Below are positions 18,377 through 27,747 of a stretch of DNA of 64,000 nucleotides, in pieces; position 1 is the stretch's first letter, and the number at the start of each line of letters is the position of its first letter. The notes under the pieces were generated by a model. The model saw only the letters and a list, made by a program, of their open reading frames with translations. It was not told the origin of the DNA and searched no databases. Location: NCBI GenBank assembly GCA_027023805.1, contig JALVUF010000034.1, positions 1-64,000 of the forward strand. The letters are read 5' to 3'. Source of the stretch: Helicobacteraceae bacterium (GTDB lineage: Bacteria > Campylobacterota > Campylobacteria > Campylobacterales > Sulfurimonadaceae). Position numbers and translations under genes: made by a program.

Positions 18377-19267
18377 CTACCTTGAGAGGCTAAAACCGAT
18401 TGATACACTATCTACATAATGATTATAATCAATCAATGTTTCACCATAACCGCTAAATGCCTGAATATATAAAAACAGTCCGTTTGTATAAGCAAGTGGG
18501 TAGCTGTAGCTAAATTTTGCTGCACCGTGGCTACTAAAGTTGGATCTAAGCAGCAACTTAAAAACATTTTTTTTATATGGCGCCATAATCTTAAGACTTC
18601 CATGCCCTAAATAATCAAGCAAATCGGGATTGTAATCTCTTGTGCCATAAATTCTAGCCCATCCTTTTAGCTGAACAAAGATATTCTTATATTGTACATA
18701 TACACTGCCTGTGACAAAGTTCCATGACCGCTCATCCGCTCCACCCCTGCCGTTTGACTGATGCTCTAAAGAAAATCTAAAAGCTTTAATATACTTATCA
18801 TGATGCTTCCATGGAGAAGGGATGGTAACAAATATTTCAGGATTATAATTTGATTCTCTAAAATATGCTGATTTTGCATATGCCTGCCAAAAAGAGTGCT
18901 GCGTATAAGCAACACTGTAAATGCCATGTAAGCCAAAAACATTTGCTGCAAAATCATACCTCAAACTAAACTGAAACTGTACAGATGTTTTTTTAGGATT
19001 TTGTTTTGTGTCGTTACTATAATTTCTACCGACTCCATAGCTTACCGGAAGTAAATAATTGGCCCTAAAAGCATGTAGATTATAAGTAGAATAATACATC
19101 TGCTTAACGCTTTGCTGTGTTTCATTATTGTCGATAGGAGATAAGTAGCTGTATAGATTTTTATCTGCTTGTTGAAGTTTTAAATCAATATTATTGTTAA
19201 AATAATCCGGGTTTGACCGGGCAAAGCCTATGGCTATAAACAAACTTAAAAGTAAAAAAAATCTCAT
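18377..19267 (-). CDS. pldA: Outer-membrane phospholipase A (OMPLA)
   Basis: This 296-residue protein has an N-terminal signal peptide (FFLLLSLFIAIGFARS) and the OMPLA catalytic block EHQSNGRGG followed by RSWN, which supplies the His, Ser and Asn of the triad. Alternating hydrophobic strands and a C-terminal aromatic-rich tail fit a 12-strand beta-barrel. The enzyme hydrolyses phospholipids that reach the outer leaflet of the outer membrane. It is divergent from the thioredoxin gene, with only 41 bp between starts. Confidence 0.9.
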   Translation of the reverse strand: MRFFLLLSLFIAIGFARSNPDYFNNNIDLKLQQADKNLYSYLSPIDNNETQQSVKQMYYSTYNLHAFRANYLLPVSYGVGRNYSNDTKQNPKKTSVQFQFSLRYDFAANVFGLHGIYSVAYTQHSFWQAYAKSAYFRESNYNPEIFVTIPSPWKHHDKYIKAFRFSLEHQSNGRGGADERSWNFVTGSVYVQYKNIFVQLKGWARIYGTRDYNPDLLDYLGHGSLKIMAPYKKNVFKLLLRSNFSSHGAAKFSYSYPLAYTNGLFLYIQAFSGYGETLIDYNHYVDSVSIGFSLSR

Positions 19268-19297
19268 AACATCAACAACCTTTTAATACAGATACAG

Positions 19298-19303
19298 TAT
19301 AAT
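19298..19303 (+). promoter_or_regulatory. TATAAT box 5 nt before the thioredoxin ATG
   Basis: The sequence CAGTATAATAAAAAATG places a perfect -10 box only 5 nt from the ATG at 19309, and no Shine-Dalgarno is present. A start 6-8 nt after the box would fall on the ATG, predicting a leaderless mRNA. Confidence 0.5.
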
Positions 19304-19308
19304 AAAAA

Positions 19309-19632
19309 ATGCAGAATCTAAAATCAGTAAACGATATTATACATAAAAAACCGGCTGTTATACTTTATTTTAGCACATCTACATGTAATGTGTGCCGCTC
19401 CCTAAAGCCAAAACTCATTGATGCGGTACAAAAACATATCAATAAATTTGAAATTATAGACATAGATATCGCTACTGGCACCGACGTTGCCGCTTCTTTT
19501 AATGTATTTGCTATTCCTACTGTTTTATTCTTTTTAGAGGGTAAAGAGTTTTTAAGAAAAAGTAGGCACATGAGTATAGGCGAGGTGATACGTGAGATAA
19601 AAAGACCATATGACATGTTATTTGACGCTTAG
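19309..19632 (+). CDS. Thioredoxin-family protein
   Basis: This 107-residue protein has a thioredoxin fold with the redox motif CNVC (in FSTSTCNVCRSLKPKL) rather than the classical CGPC. The cis-Pro segment AIPTVLFF is present. No signal peptide is seen, so it is probably cytoplasmic. It is a single gene whose stop overlaps the recQ stop region by 4 nt in convergent orientation. A specific thioredoxin subfamily cannot be assigned. Confidence 0.85.
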   Translation: MQNLKSVNDIIHKKPAVILYFSTSTCNVCRSLKPKLIDAVQKHINKFEIIDIDIATGTDVAASFNVFAIPTVLFFLEGKEFLRKSRHMSIGEVIREIKRPYDMLFDA

Positions 19633-21416
19633 GAAATCTCTTTTTTGAGTTGCAGGCAAAACTGCATAAACTGTTCGCCGTATCTTTGAAACTTAACTTC
19701 TGCGACACCATTAATGTCAAGCATCTGCTCCTTTGTAACAGGTAAAGATACGGCAATCTCTTTTAAGGTTTTATCATTAAAGATAACATAAGCGGGCTTA
19801 TTTTGCTCTTGTGCTATCTTAGCTCTAAATTCTCGAAGCCTTTGAAACCTCTCATCGCCCGTCTCTTCAAAAACCGCTGCCTCTTTCTTAACTTTTAGAA
19901 GTAATCTATTTTGGGCTATAAACAGGTTTTTCTTACCTTTTAATATATCTATACCGTATTTGTCTATCACCAACGCTCTAAATTCATCTCTTTTTAGAGC
20001 ACCGACCTCCATCAGTCTTTCGCAGATTCTGCTCCAATACTCTTTTGGCATATCCGCACCTATACCGTAAACAGATAAAGAGTCATGACTATTGTTTAAG
20101 ATTTTTTGTATTTTACTGCCTCTTAAAACGTCTATAACATATGCCTGTCCAAAACTTTGACCTGTTTTAAAAATAGCGGATAAGAATTTTTGTGCGTATA
20201 TACTTATATCCGTATCTTGGCTTGGCGGTGCCGTGCAATTATCGCAGCTATCTTTACAGCCGTCTATCTCATCTTCAAAATACTCTGCTATAAACCGGTG
20301 CCTGCACTCTTGCATGGTTGCATATCTTGACATCTGCTCTATTTTATTAAAAGCATGCTGCTTATATACTGAAGGCTCTAGCTGTTGTATAAATTCTCTT
20401 TGCATAACCGCATCTGCTGCACTATAAAGCAAAAGCACATCACTTTTTAATCCGTCACGCCCCGCTCTGCCTATCTCTTGGTAGTAGTTTTCTATTGTCT
20501 TTGGCAGACTCATATGTACAACAAAACGGATATTGCTTTTATCTATGCCCATCCCAAAGGCAATAGTAGCTACTACAACTTCCAGTTCATCGCGAACAAA
20601 TTCTTTAAATGTCTGCTCCTTTACATGTAAAGGCAGTCCTGCGTGAAAAGCTTTTGCTTTTATGCCGTTTTTATTTAAAAACAAAGCTAACGACTCGGTT
20701 TGTTTTCTTGATAGCGTATAGATAATACCACTTTGCTTTGGAAAGTTTTTTAAAAACGATAGAAGCTGTTTTTTTCCGTCTTTGATACGTTGCTCTACGC
20801 TGATGAAAAGATTGTCTCGAAATACTTTTCCGCGTAATACCAAAGGATTGTCAAGAAGCAGCGCATGTTGTATATCTGTAGCTACCCTTGGTGTTGCCGT
20901 TGCCGTAAAAGCAGCTATGGATGTAGTCGGAAAATTTTCTCTTAAAAGATTTAATTTTCTATAATCGGCTCTAAATTCATGCCCCCATTCACTGACACAA
21001 TGAGCCTCATCTATTACAAAAAAGTTTATTTGAATGGTTTTTAAAAACGATACAAACTCCAAAGAGGCAAATCTTTCAGGAGCAATATATAAGAGTTTTA
21101 TCTCACCATGACGAAGCTGAGTTTTTATCTGCTGTATCTGTTCATTTGTTTGCATTGAAGATATCATCTTGGCGTTGATGCCGTTTGCTTCAAGTGCTAA
21201 AACCTGATCATACATCAAAGCCAAAAGCGGGGAGATGACAACACTGACACCATCCATCAAAAGTGAGGGCAATTGATAACAAAGAGATTTACCGCCGCCC
21301 GTTGGTAAAATCATAAGCAAATCTTTATGCTCTAAGATAGCACTTATCGCTTCTTTTTGCAATATTCTAAACTCATCATAGCCAAAATATGATTTTAAGA
21401 TTTGATATTTTGTGAT
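19629..21416 (-). CDS. recQ: ATP-dependent DNA helicase RecQ, non-canonical start
   Basis: This SF2 helicase has Walker A LPTGGGKSLCYQLP, DEAH box VIDEAHCVSEWGHEFR, motif VI QEIGRAGRDG, a zinc site (CRHRF..C..SCDNC) and a C-terminal HRDC domain. It unwinds DNA in recombination and fork repair. The ORF track starts at a TTG (21362), but the frame upstream encodes ILKSYFGYDEFRIL, which is the conserved motif 0 of RecQ, so translation must begin earlier. No ATG, GTG or TTG is available before the in-frame TAG. The best candidate is ATC at 21416, 6 nt after AAAGGA, giving 595 residues. A base error at this codon is the alternative. Confidence 0.9.
   Translation of the reverse strand: MTKYQILKSYFGYDEFRILQKEAISAILEHKDLLMILPTGGGKSLCYQLPSLLMDGVSVVISPLLALMYDQVLALEANGINAKMISSMQTNEQIQQIKTQLRHGEIKLLYIAPERFASLEFVSFLKTIQINFFVIDEAHCVSEWGHEFRADYRKLNLLRENFPTTSIAAFTATATPRVATDIQHALLLDNPLVLRGKVFRDNLFISVEQRIKDGKKQLLSFLKNFPKQSGIIYTLSRKQTESLALFLNKNGIKAKAFHAGLPLHVKEQTFKEFVRDELEVVVATIAFGMGIDKSNIRFVVHMSLPKTIENYYQEIGRAGRDGLKSDVLLLYSAADAVMQREFIQQLEPSVYKQHAFNKIEQMSRYATMQECRHRFIAEYFEDEIDGCKDSCDNCTAPPSQDTDISIYAQKFLSAIFKTGQSFGQAYVIDVLRGSKIQKILNNSHDSLSVYGIGADMPKEYWSRICERLMEVGALKRDEFRALVIDKYGIDILKGKKNLFIAQNRLLLKVKKEAAVFEETGDERFQRLREFRAKIAQEQNKPAYVIFNDKTLKEIAVSLPVTKEQMLDINGVAEVKFQRYGEQFMQFCLQLKKEIS
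20618..20633. repeat. Iterated palindrome TTACATGTAA; 16-bp instance in recQ
   Basis: CCTTTACATGTAAAGG is the longest instance. Exact TTACATGTAA copies by eye are at 175, 20621, 22053, 22706, 42082, 44208, 47725 and 56692. Further TACATGTA cores occur near 5422, 8390, 19380, 23205, 34309, 49527, 53696 and 62393. Two exact copies are intergenic (175, 56692); the others lie in genes in either the TTA-CAT-GTA or TTT-ACA-TGT-AAA frame. A rough composition estimate predicts less than one 10-mer in 64 kb. Confidence 0.75.
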
Positions 21417-21433
21417 AAAACTTCCTTTAATAC

Positions 21434-21856
21434 TCAGAGATACTGACTAACAAGGGATATTAAACTTTTTTCATCTAGCGCACCTGAAAGCCTGTGAACC
21501 TCTTTACCGCCTTTAAAGATGATAAGAGTCGGGATACTTCTAATACTAAATCTAGCACCCAATTGCTGTTCATCTTCTGTATTAACTTTTGCAAAAAGTG
21601 TTTTTAAAGGAAAGTTTGTTGCAGCTTTTTCAAAATTTGGTGCCATCATCTTGCAAGGTCCGCACCACGGTGCCCAAAAATCAACAATTACAGGGATATC
21701 ACTGTTGGCTATTACCTCATCAAAATTTCCGGCCTTTAGTGATATCGGTTTAGTATCAAGCAGTGAGCCTTTACATTTTCCGCAATTTGCTTTTTTATAG
21801 CTATCTTTAACCGGTACATTATTAACAGCAAAACAGTGTGGACATACTATACGCAT
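21434..21856 (-). CDS. trxC: Thioredoxin 2 with N-terminal zinc domain
   Basis: This 140-residue protein has an N-terminal rubredoxin-like zinc site, CPHC (5-8) and CGKC, then a thioredoxin domain with VDFWAPWCGPCKMM and cis-Pro RSIPTLIIF. This is the TrxC arrangement, a general disulfide reductase linked to oxidative stress. It lies upstream of recQ on the same strand with a short gap, and downstream of rlmB. Confidence 0.92.
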   Translation of the reverse strand: MRIVCPHCFAVNNVPVKDSYKKANCGKCKGSLLDTKPISLKAGNFDEVIANSDIPVIVDFWAPWCGPCKMMAPNFEKAATNFPLKTLFAKVNTEDEQQLGARFSIRSIPTLIIFKGGKEVHRLSGALDEKSLISLVSQYL

Positions 21857-21894
21857 CTAAAACCTCCATATATTGATATGGATAGATTTTAGCA

Positions 21895-22650
21895 TTATTT
21901 TGGTAAAAAACTAATTAGTGCCGCAGTGATGGCGACATTTAACGATTCAACATCTCTTTGCATCGGAATTTTAACAGATTTATTACAAAGTTCTTTTATA
22001 TTTTCGCTGATACCCTCCGATTCATTTCCAAGAACAAAGATGGCCCTGTTTTTTACATGTAAAGAGTAAATATCCTCTTTTGAGTGTGAGCTTAAAGCAA
22101 AAATCTCACATTTGTCCTGCATATTTTTTAAAACATCATCTAAAGTATCACAATAATAGATGTCTATTTTAAAAAGAGTACCGGCGCTTGCTTTTATAAC
22201 CAAAGGAGATATTTTTGCACTATTTTTTTTCGGCAAAATGATACCATCTATATTACCTGCTGCCGCACTTCTTATAATAAGTCCTAGGTTTTGGGGATTT
22301 TGTATGCCTTCAAGCGCTAAAAATCTGTAACTCTTTAAAGCGTAAATTTCATCTGTGTTTTTGTATGTACTAGATATAATATCAGCTGCTACGCCTTGAT
22401 CTTGTTTACCGGCTTTAGAGATTCTTGCCAATGCTTTTTTGTCATGATACACAATCTCAATCTTACGCTTTGTTGCCAATTTTAATATCTGATTAATCGT
22501 GTTGTCGGCTTTATTTGAATCTGCCAAATGTAGTTTATATATCTTGATGCTGTTATTTTGCATAACCTCCTTTACAACATGCCTGCCGTAAACTGTTATC
22601 ACATTTTTAAAGAAATCTTTCTTTTGCCTATACTCTTTTGAATCATTCAC
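21895..22650 (-). CDS. rlmB: 23S rRNA 2'-O-methyltransferase, RlmB/TrmH (SpoU) family
   Basis: This SAM-dependent trefoil-knot methyltransferase has the three SpoU motifs: NPQNLGLIIRSAAA, FVLGNESEGIS and SLNVAITAALI. The N-terminal substrate-binding domain (VYGRHVVKEVMQ) fits RlmB, which methylates G2251 of 23S rRNA. The ORF track begins at a TTG. The GTG at 22650 overlaps the hemD stop as GTGA and has AAGG upstream, so I prefer it, giving about 251 residues. Substrate assignment is by family. Confidence 0.85.
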   Translation of the reverse strand: MNDSKEYRQKKDFFKNVITVYGRHVVKEVMQNNSIKIYKLHLADSNKADNTINQILKLATKRKIEIVYHDKKALARISKAGKQDQGVAADIISSTYKNTDEIYALKSYRFLALEGIQNPQNLGLIIRSAAAGNIDGIILPKKNSAKISPLVIKASAGTLFKIDIYYCDTLDDVLKNMQDKCEIFALSSHSKEDIYSLHVKNRAIFVLGNESEGISENIKELCNKSVKIPMQRDVESLNVAITAALISFLPK

Positions 22651-23291
22651 TCTTTTGCCTTTTTGATACAACTCTCAACAGTCGGCTCATCTGCTACAAT
22701 ATACTTTACATGTAAAGGAAGTGCACGTGCTGTTGTTTGACCGATAACTATAATGCGACTAAAATGTGCTAAATCATGAGTTTTTAAAAAGCATCTTACA
22801 GATGATGGTGACGTAAAAATCAAGGTAGCTTTGTCAGGTATATCTGCTTGTAAAATCGCTTGAGCGCAAGATGTTTCATAAACAATCTTCTCGTCTACAA
22901 AAAACCCGCTCTTAGTACACACAGACACAAAATCAGAAGCAATTTCTTTAGCCCGCACATATAGCCATCTAGTTGTTTTTGAATATGAGCATATGATACT
23001 GCTTAAATTATCCCCATAACCATCACCGACTTCAAGCAAAGTTCCACCTGCTTTTACGACAGCATTGGCTGTGGCGCTGGAGATAGCTAAAACGCTCCTA
23101 TTTTTCCAGTTTGGATTAAAAGCCTCTAAAGCGGCAACTGCTTGTTTTGAGGTTATGATAAGATAATCGTATCTATCAAAATCTATCTTGATTTTTAAAA
23201 ACTCTACATGTAAAGACATGACTTGCGTGATAGTGCCAGCCTTCACCTGAGTACGTGAAAATAGGTAGATACTCAAACACTCTATTCCCAC
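22647..23291 (-). CDS. hemD: Uroporphyrinogen-III synthase
   Basis: This 214-residue enzyme converts hydroxymethylbilane to uroporphyrinogen III in haem and sirohaem synthesis. The family is poorly conserved. The N-terminal IYLFSRT, the segment [10 protein letters not shown] and the C-terminal IGQTTARAL are its recognisable motifs. The listed GTG start overlaps guaA by 10 nt. A TTG at 23276 (giving MSIYLFSR) is equally plausible. The stop is coupled to rlmB. Confidence 0.85.
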   Translation of the reverse strand: MGIECLSIYLFSRTQVKAGTITQVMSLHVEFLKIKIDFDRYDYLIITSKQAVAALEAFNPNWKNRSVLAISSATANAVVKAGGTLLEVGDGYGDNLSSIICSYSKTTRWLYVRAKEIASDFVSVCTKSGFFVDEKIVYETSCAQAILQADIPDKATLIFTSPSSVRCFLKTHDLAHFSRIIVIGQTTARALPLHVKYIVADEPTVESCIKKAKE

Positions 23292-24832
23292 TCAATAGTA
23301 GCCGGGGGTTTAGAGCTGATATCATACACAACACGGTTGATACCATCAACCTCGTTAATAATCCGGCGTGAAATTCTCTCAAGCAGGTCATGAGGCAAAT
23401 GTGCAAAAGTAGCCGTCATTCCGTCAACCGCTTCAACAACTCTTACACAGACCGTATTATCATACGTGCGGTTATCTCCCATTACACCTACGGATTTAAC
23501 ATTTAAAAGCACGGTAAATGCCTGCCATGTTTTTGTATAATATCCGCTTGCCTTTAACTCATCTATTAAAATTACATCAGCTTCTCTTAATAGCGTTAAA
23601 TCCTTATCATTTACATCGCCCATAATACGAATTGCCAGACCCGGTCCCGGAAATGGATGACGGTTAATCATATTCTGCGGCAATCCCAACTCAAGACCCA
23701 GCTTGCGAACTTCATCTTTAAAAAGCTCTCTTAAAGGCTCTATTAGCTCAAAATCCATCCAGTCAGGCAAACCGCCTACGTTGTGATGAGACTTTATAAC
23801 TTCTGATGGACCGTTTACAGACACGGATTCAATGACATCCGGATAAAGCGTACCCTGTGCTAAAAACTTGATACCGTTATGTTTTTTTGCCTCTTTTTCA
23901 AACTCCTCTATAAAAGTATGGCCGATAATTTTTCTTTTTTCTTCCGGGTCGCTAACACCTGCTAACTTTCTTAAAAAGTTTTTAGAAGCATCTACACTCA
24001 CAAGAGGAACTTTTAGATTAATCTTAAACACCTCTTCAACCTGCTCTCTCTCACCCTTACGTAAAAGTCCATTGTCTATAAAAACGGGTACAAGCTGCTT
24101 GCCTATGGCTTCATATAAAAGTGCTGCCACAACAGAGCTGTCAACCCCTCCGCTTAAACCGCATAAAACTTTTGCATTGCCCACTTTGTTTTTAATTAAA
24201 TTTATCTGCTGTTTTAAAAAGTGTTCCATTTTCCATTTTTCGTTAACCCTGCATATCACTCTTGCAAAATTACGAAGCATCAGATACCCCTCTTCGGAGT
24301 GTTGAACTTCAGGATGAAACTGCAAAGCATAAATATGTTTTTGCTCGTTGGCAATAGCTGCATAGGGAGAATTTGCTGAGACTGCTATAGCTTCAAAGCC
24401 TTCAGGCAGTATATCGACTTTATCACTATGGCTCATCCAAACGATACGACCGTTATCGCAATCTTTAAAAAGCGGTGAAACAAAACTATTTTTGGACAAA
24501 ATTTCTAATTCGGCTTTACCATACTCATGATGTTCGCTTCGTATGACTGAACCGCCAAAATCAACTGCAATGCGTTGCATTCCGTAACATATTCCTAAAA
24601 TCGGAATATTTAGATCATAAACACCTTTATCAACCTCATAAGCATTTTCGCCATATACAGAAGATGGACCGCCGCTAAAAATAATACCTTTTGGATGCTT
24701 TGCCTCTATCTCTTTACAAGAGGTGTGATATGGAAGAATCTCACAATACACCCTCTCTTCGCGCAGTCGCCTGGCAATAAGCTGTGTATATTGAGAACCG
24801 AAATCTAAAATTATAATATTTGCAGTTGTCAT
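23282..24832 (-). CDS. guaA: GMP synthase (glutamine-hydrolysing)
   Basis: This 516-residue enzyme makes GMP from XMP. The N-terminal class I glutamine amidotransferase domain has the nucleophile in GICYGMQ and the His-Glu pair in [10 protein letters not shown]. The ATP-pyrophosphatase domain has the PP-loop [10 protein letters not shown]. The C-terminal dimerisation domain ends [10 protein letters not shown]. Length is typical. It is followed directly by hemD. Confidence 0.98.
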   Translation of the reverse strand: MTTANIIILDFGSQYTQLIARRLREERVYCEILPYHTSCKEIEAKHPKGIIFSGGPSSVYGENAYEVDKGVYDLNIPILGICYGMQRIAVDFGGSVIRSEHHEYGKAELEILSKNSFVSPLFKDCDNGRIVWMSHSDKVDILPEGFEAIAVSANSPYAAIANEQKHIYALQFHPEVQHSEEGYLMLRNFARVICRVNEKWKMEHFLKQQINLIKNKVGNAKVLCGLSGGVDSSVVAALLYEAIGKQLVPVFIDNGLLRKGEREQVEEVFKINLKVPLVSVDASKNFLRKLAGVSDPEEKRKIIGHTFIEEFEKEAKKHNGIKFLAQGTLYPDVIESVSVNGPSEVIKSHHNVGGLPDWMDFELIEPLRELFKDEVRKLGLELGLPQNMINRHPFPGPGLAIRIMGDVNDKDLTLLREADVILIDELKASGYYTKTWQAFTVLLNVKSVGVMGDNRTYDNTVCVRVVEAVDGMTATFAHLPHDLLERISRRIINEVDGINRVVYDISSKPPATIEWE

Positions 24833-24878
24833 AATAAACCTTTTTATATTAATCTCTTAAAATAGTACAAAACTTTGA

Positions 24879-26186
24879 CTAACAAAGACCTAAGAGTTTA
24901 AACTGAATATACCAAATAGCTATTGATACAACATAACCTACAAAAACAGTCCATGCAAGCCTCAGGTGCGATGAGAAAGTATATATCCCCTTTAATTTTC
25001 CCATAACACCTACTCCCGCAGCCGAACCAAACGATATAAGCGAACCACCGATACCCGCTGTCATGGTCACAAGCATCCATTGCTGCATATCTATATGCGG
25101 ATTGGCTTTTAAAACTGCCGACATGACAGGCACATTGTCTATAAACGCGGATAATACACCAACGCCGATATTGACTTTAGTCGGGTCAAATATGGAATAT
25201 AGCTTTACCGCATAATCTAGAAATCCCGCCACATGTAAAGCCCCGACTGCGGCTAAAATACCAAAGAAAAACAGTAATGTATCAAGCTCAATTTTAGATA
25301 TTGATTGATAAAGTGATATATCGCTATTGTGTATTTTTTTAAGTCTAATGGCATACAACTGAAGTAAAGAAAGCCCAAATAACATCCCCCACATCGGCGG
25401 AATGTGTAAAAGCTGTTTGCCGGCAATAGCCAAAATAATCGTAAATACACCTAAAAATATTATAACCATACCGCCTTTTTGCATTTTGACAGGCTCACAA
25501 CTGTCCACTCCGGCAGGTTTTCCTTTAGGTACAAAACGGCTGAGTAAAAATGCGGTAACACCCCACCCTAAAAACACAGCCGGAAATAAAAAGATAAAGT
25601 CCGCAAAGTCACCTTTACCCGCAGACCATGACATTAGTGTCGTAATATCGCCAAAAGGTGACCACGCACCGCCTGCATTTGCCGCTACAACGATGCTAAT
25701 GGCACTTGGCACCAAAAAAGCCTTATTGTTTTTATCTAATGTATAAAGTACAGTTGATAAAATCAGTGCGGTTGTTAGATTATCGGCAACAGGTGAAATA
25801 AAAAAAGCCAAAATACCGGTTACCCAAAAAAGCTGCTTATAGCTGTATCCGGCTTTAAGTAAACGATACTTCAAAGCGTCAAAAGCGCCGCGTTCAATCA
25901 ATGTCTCGATATAGGTCATAGCAACAAATAAAAAGAAGAATATCTCAGCAATATCTAAAATCAAACGACTCAGCGCATTATGAAAAATCTGTAAATCCGC
26001 TCCTGTAAACAAATAGTATCCGCCAAGCAGCATAAACATAAAAGTACCGATAAACAGCGCAGGTTCTGCTTTATTTAATCTATATCTCTCTTCTGTAGCG
26101 ATAAAATAATATCCTATCACAAAAACAGCTAAAAGAAGCCATCCAAACGGCCTTGTTGCGATATTGACCATATGCTGTTCGTTCAT
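24879..26186 (-). CDS. nhaD: Na+/H+ antiporter, NhaD family
   Basis: This 435-residue inner-membrane protein has about 11-12 hydrophobic helices. Motifs of the NhaD/arsenite-citrate permease-like superfamily include SPVADNLTTALILS, ANAGGAWSPFGDITTLM and AFIDNVPVMSAVL. NhaD proteins exchange Na+ or Li+ for protons at alkaline pH. Its ATG shares one base with the nadB stop (TAATG). No signal peptide beyond the first helix is seen. Confidence 0.88.
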   Translation of the reverse strand: MNEQHMVNIATRPFGWLLLAVFVIGYYFIATEERYRLNKAEPALFIGTFMFMLLGGYYLFTGADLQIFHNALSRLILDIAEIFFFLFVAMTYIETLIERGAFDALKYRLLKAGYSYKQLFWVTGILAFFISPVADNLTTALILSTVLYTLDKNNKAFLVPSAISIVVAANAGGAWSPFGDITTLMSWSAGKGDFADFIFLFPAVFLGWGVTAFLLSRFVPKGKPAGVDSCEPVKMQKGGMVIIFLGVFTIILAIAGKQLLHIPPMWGMLFGLSLLQLYAIRLKKIHNSDISLYQSISKIELDTLLFFFGILAAVGALHVAGFLDYAVKLYSIFDPTKVNIGVGVLSAFIDNVPVMSAVLKANPHIDMQQWMLVTMTAGIGGSLISFGSAAGVGVMGKLKGIYTFSSHLRLAWTVFVGYVVSIAIWYIQFKLLGLC

Positions 26187-27640
26187 TAATTTATTTCCTC
26201 GTTATTTACTATTGTGTGTACGCCGATGGAGTGTTGTCGTTTTTGAGCTGATGTTATAATCTCTTTGGCAGTTAGAAGTCTAAATTTTAAAAGCCTTCCG
26301 ATGGGCTCTTTTAGCAAATCTTCAACTAATTCTTTTGCTTTTTGCAGTCCTTTTGGTGTTCGCACAATACTGACATGCTCCCACATAATGTGACGCAAGA
26401 GATCTTTTTTTCTCTTATCCTCTTTATAGCTCATCACATCATCAGTCATATCAAACTCAATATCAGCTTTTTTACTTTTATCTTTGAGTATTTCATTAAC
26501 CGCCCGCTTTGCAAACACTAACCCCTCAAGCAAAGAATTTGAAGCCAAGCGGTTTGCGCCATGTACGCCCGTAGAAGCTACCTCGCCTATAGCATAAAGA
26601 GATTTCACCCCTTCTATATGTCCGTTTAGATCTGTTTTAATACCGCCGATAGCATAATGAAATGCCGGCGATATAGGCACGCGCTGATCTGGTACGTCAT
26701 AACCCAGCATTTTTAGTGTTTGGTAGATATTTGGAAATCTATGTCGCATAAAATCATGGCTAAATTCATAAAAACACAGATAAACCTCAGAGCCTGTCCT
26801 TTTTTTATAATCATAAATAGCGCGGCTTACAATATCTCTAGATGCAAGTTCTCCCCGATCATCATAATCAAATAAAAATCTTTTTCCTTTTTCATCTTCA
26901 ATAGTTGCACCCTCGCCGCGAAGCGCTTCTGTTAGTAAAAGCTTTTGGACGGAGTTGTTGTCTATATAAACAGTCGGATGAAACTGCATCATCTCCATCT
27001 TTTCAAGCTTGATGCCCTTTAGTAGAGCCAATCCCTGCATATCTGCACTAATTGTAGGCGCATTTGTATGGTACTCAAACAAAGAACCCACGCCTCCGCT
27101 TGCAATAATTACATTATCTGCATATATGTTTTTAGTTTCTCTGTGATTTAAAACAGTTACGCCATAACATTCACCCTCTTTTATGAGCAGATCCACGACT
27201 CTGCTGTCAGACATCATGGGATGCACATTATGTTCTAGTAAAAAAATATGCAGATATCTGCCCGTTGCGTCACCGCCTGCATGTAAGATTCTATCTCTTG
27301 AGTGCGCAGCTTCTTTGGTATATAGCAGATGTCCCTCTTTATCTTTATCAAATTCAAAACCTAAAGCTATAACCTCATCAATTATATCTCGTGAGGCGCC
27401 ACTTAACGTCTTTACGGCTTCTTCGTCACAAAGTCCGGCTCCGGCTTGCAAAGTATCTTGAATATGACTTGGTATATCATCACTATCAACCGCCAAGGCT
27501 ATGCCCCCTTGAGCATAAAAACTGTTACATTTAAAAGGTTCGCGTTTGTTTATTAAAAGAACTCTTTTATCTTTGGGCAGGTTTAGTGCTGCATACAAAC
27601 CGGCAACCCCGCACCCTATAATAATAACATCATATTTCAT
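26186..27640 (-). CDS. nadB: L-aspartate oxidase
   Basis: This 484-residue FAD enzyme oxidises L-aspartate to iminoaspartate, the first step of de novo NAD synthesis. The N-terminal FAD motif is IIGCGVAGLYAALNLP. The substrate region includes FYAQGGIALA and HSRDRILHAGGDATGRY, and the capping-domain active-site segment GVHGANRLASNSLLEGLVF is present. Its ATG overlaps the stop of the small lipoprotein gene as ATGA. nadA and nadC are not in the window. Confidence 0.95.
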   Translation of the reverse strand: MKYDVIIIGCGVAGLYAALNLPKDKRVLLINKREPFKCNSFYAQGGIALAVDSDDIPSHIQDTLQAGAGLCDEEAVKTLSGASRDIIDEVIALGFEFDKDKEGHLLYTKEAAHSRDRILHAGGDATGRYLHIFLLEHNVHPMMSDSRVVDLLIKEGECYGVTVLNHRETKNIYADNVIIASGGVGSLFEYHTNAPTISADMQGLALLKGIKLEKMEMMQFHPTVYIDNNSVQKLLLTEALRGEGATIEDEKGKRFLFDYDDRGELASRDIVSRAIYDYKKRTGSEVYLCFYEFSHDFMRHRFPNIYQTLKMLGYDVPDQRVPISPAFHYAIGGIKTDLNGHIEGVKSLYAIGEVASTGVHGANRLASNSLLEGLVFAKRAVNEILKDKSKKADIEFDMTDDVMSYKEDKRKKDLLRHIMWEHVSIVRTPKGLQKAKELVEDLLKEPIGRLLKFRLLTAKEIITSAQKRQHSIGVHTIVNNEEIN

Positions 27641-27747
27641 GGATTTACATTCACCCCTTTACCGGCAGGACTACTTGCTTTATAGTACGGTGGCGCTTTA
27701 AAACCACAGCCAAATAAACTTAACGCCAAAAATGATATAATAATCAT
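27637..27747 (-). CDS. lptM: Small LptM-like lipoprotein
   Basis: This gene is too short for the ORF track. It encodes 36 residues: MIIISFLALSLFGCGF then KAPPYYKASSPAGKG and a short tail, ending TGA. It has a short signal peptide with lipobox LFGC, followed by the GCGxKxPxYY pattern of the YifL/LptM family, a lipoprotein that assists maturation of the LptDE LPS translocon. It is coupled to nadB by an ATGA overlap. Its ATG abuts the ATG of the divergent plus-strand gene (CATATG). The family call rests on a very short motif. Confidence 0.6.
   Translation of the reverse strand: MIIISFLALSLFGCGFKAPPYYKASSPAGKGVNVNP
27733..27741 (+). promoter_or_regulatory. Extended -10 box 6 nt before the DciA-like ATG
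   Basis: TGATATAAT is an exact extended -10 element (TGnTATAAT). The ATG at 27748 follows after 6 nt with no Shine-Dalgarno. The expected transcription start coincides with the ATG, predicting a leaderless mRNA. Confidence 0.6.

Noticed and set aside
19629-21362. recQ starting at the TTG given in the ORF track
   Set aside because: This removes the conserved FGYDEFR motif, which is encoded in frame just upstream, and the TTG has no good ribosome binding site.
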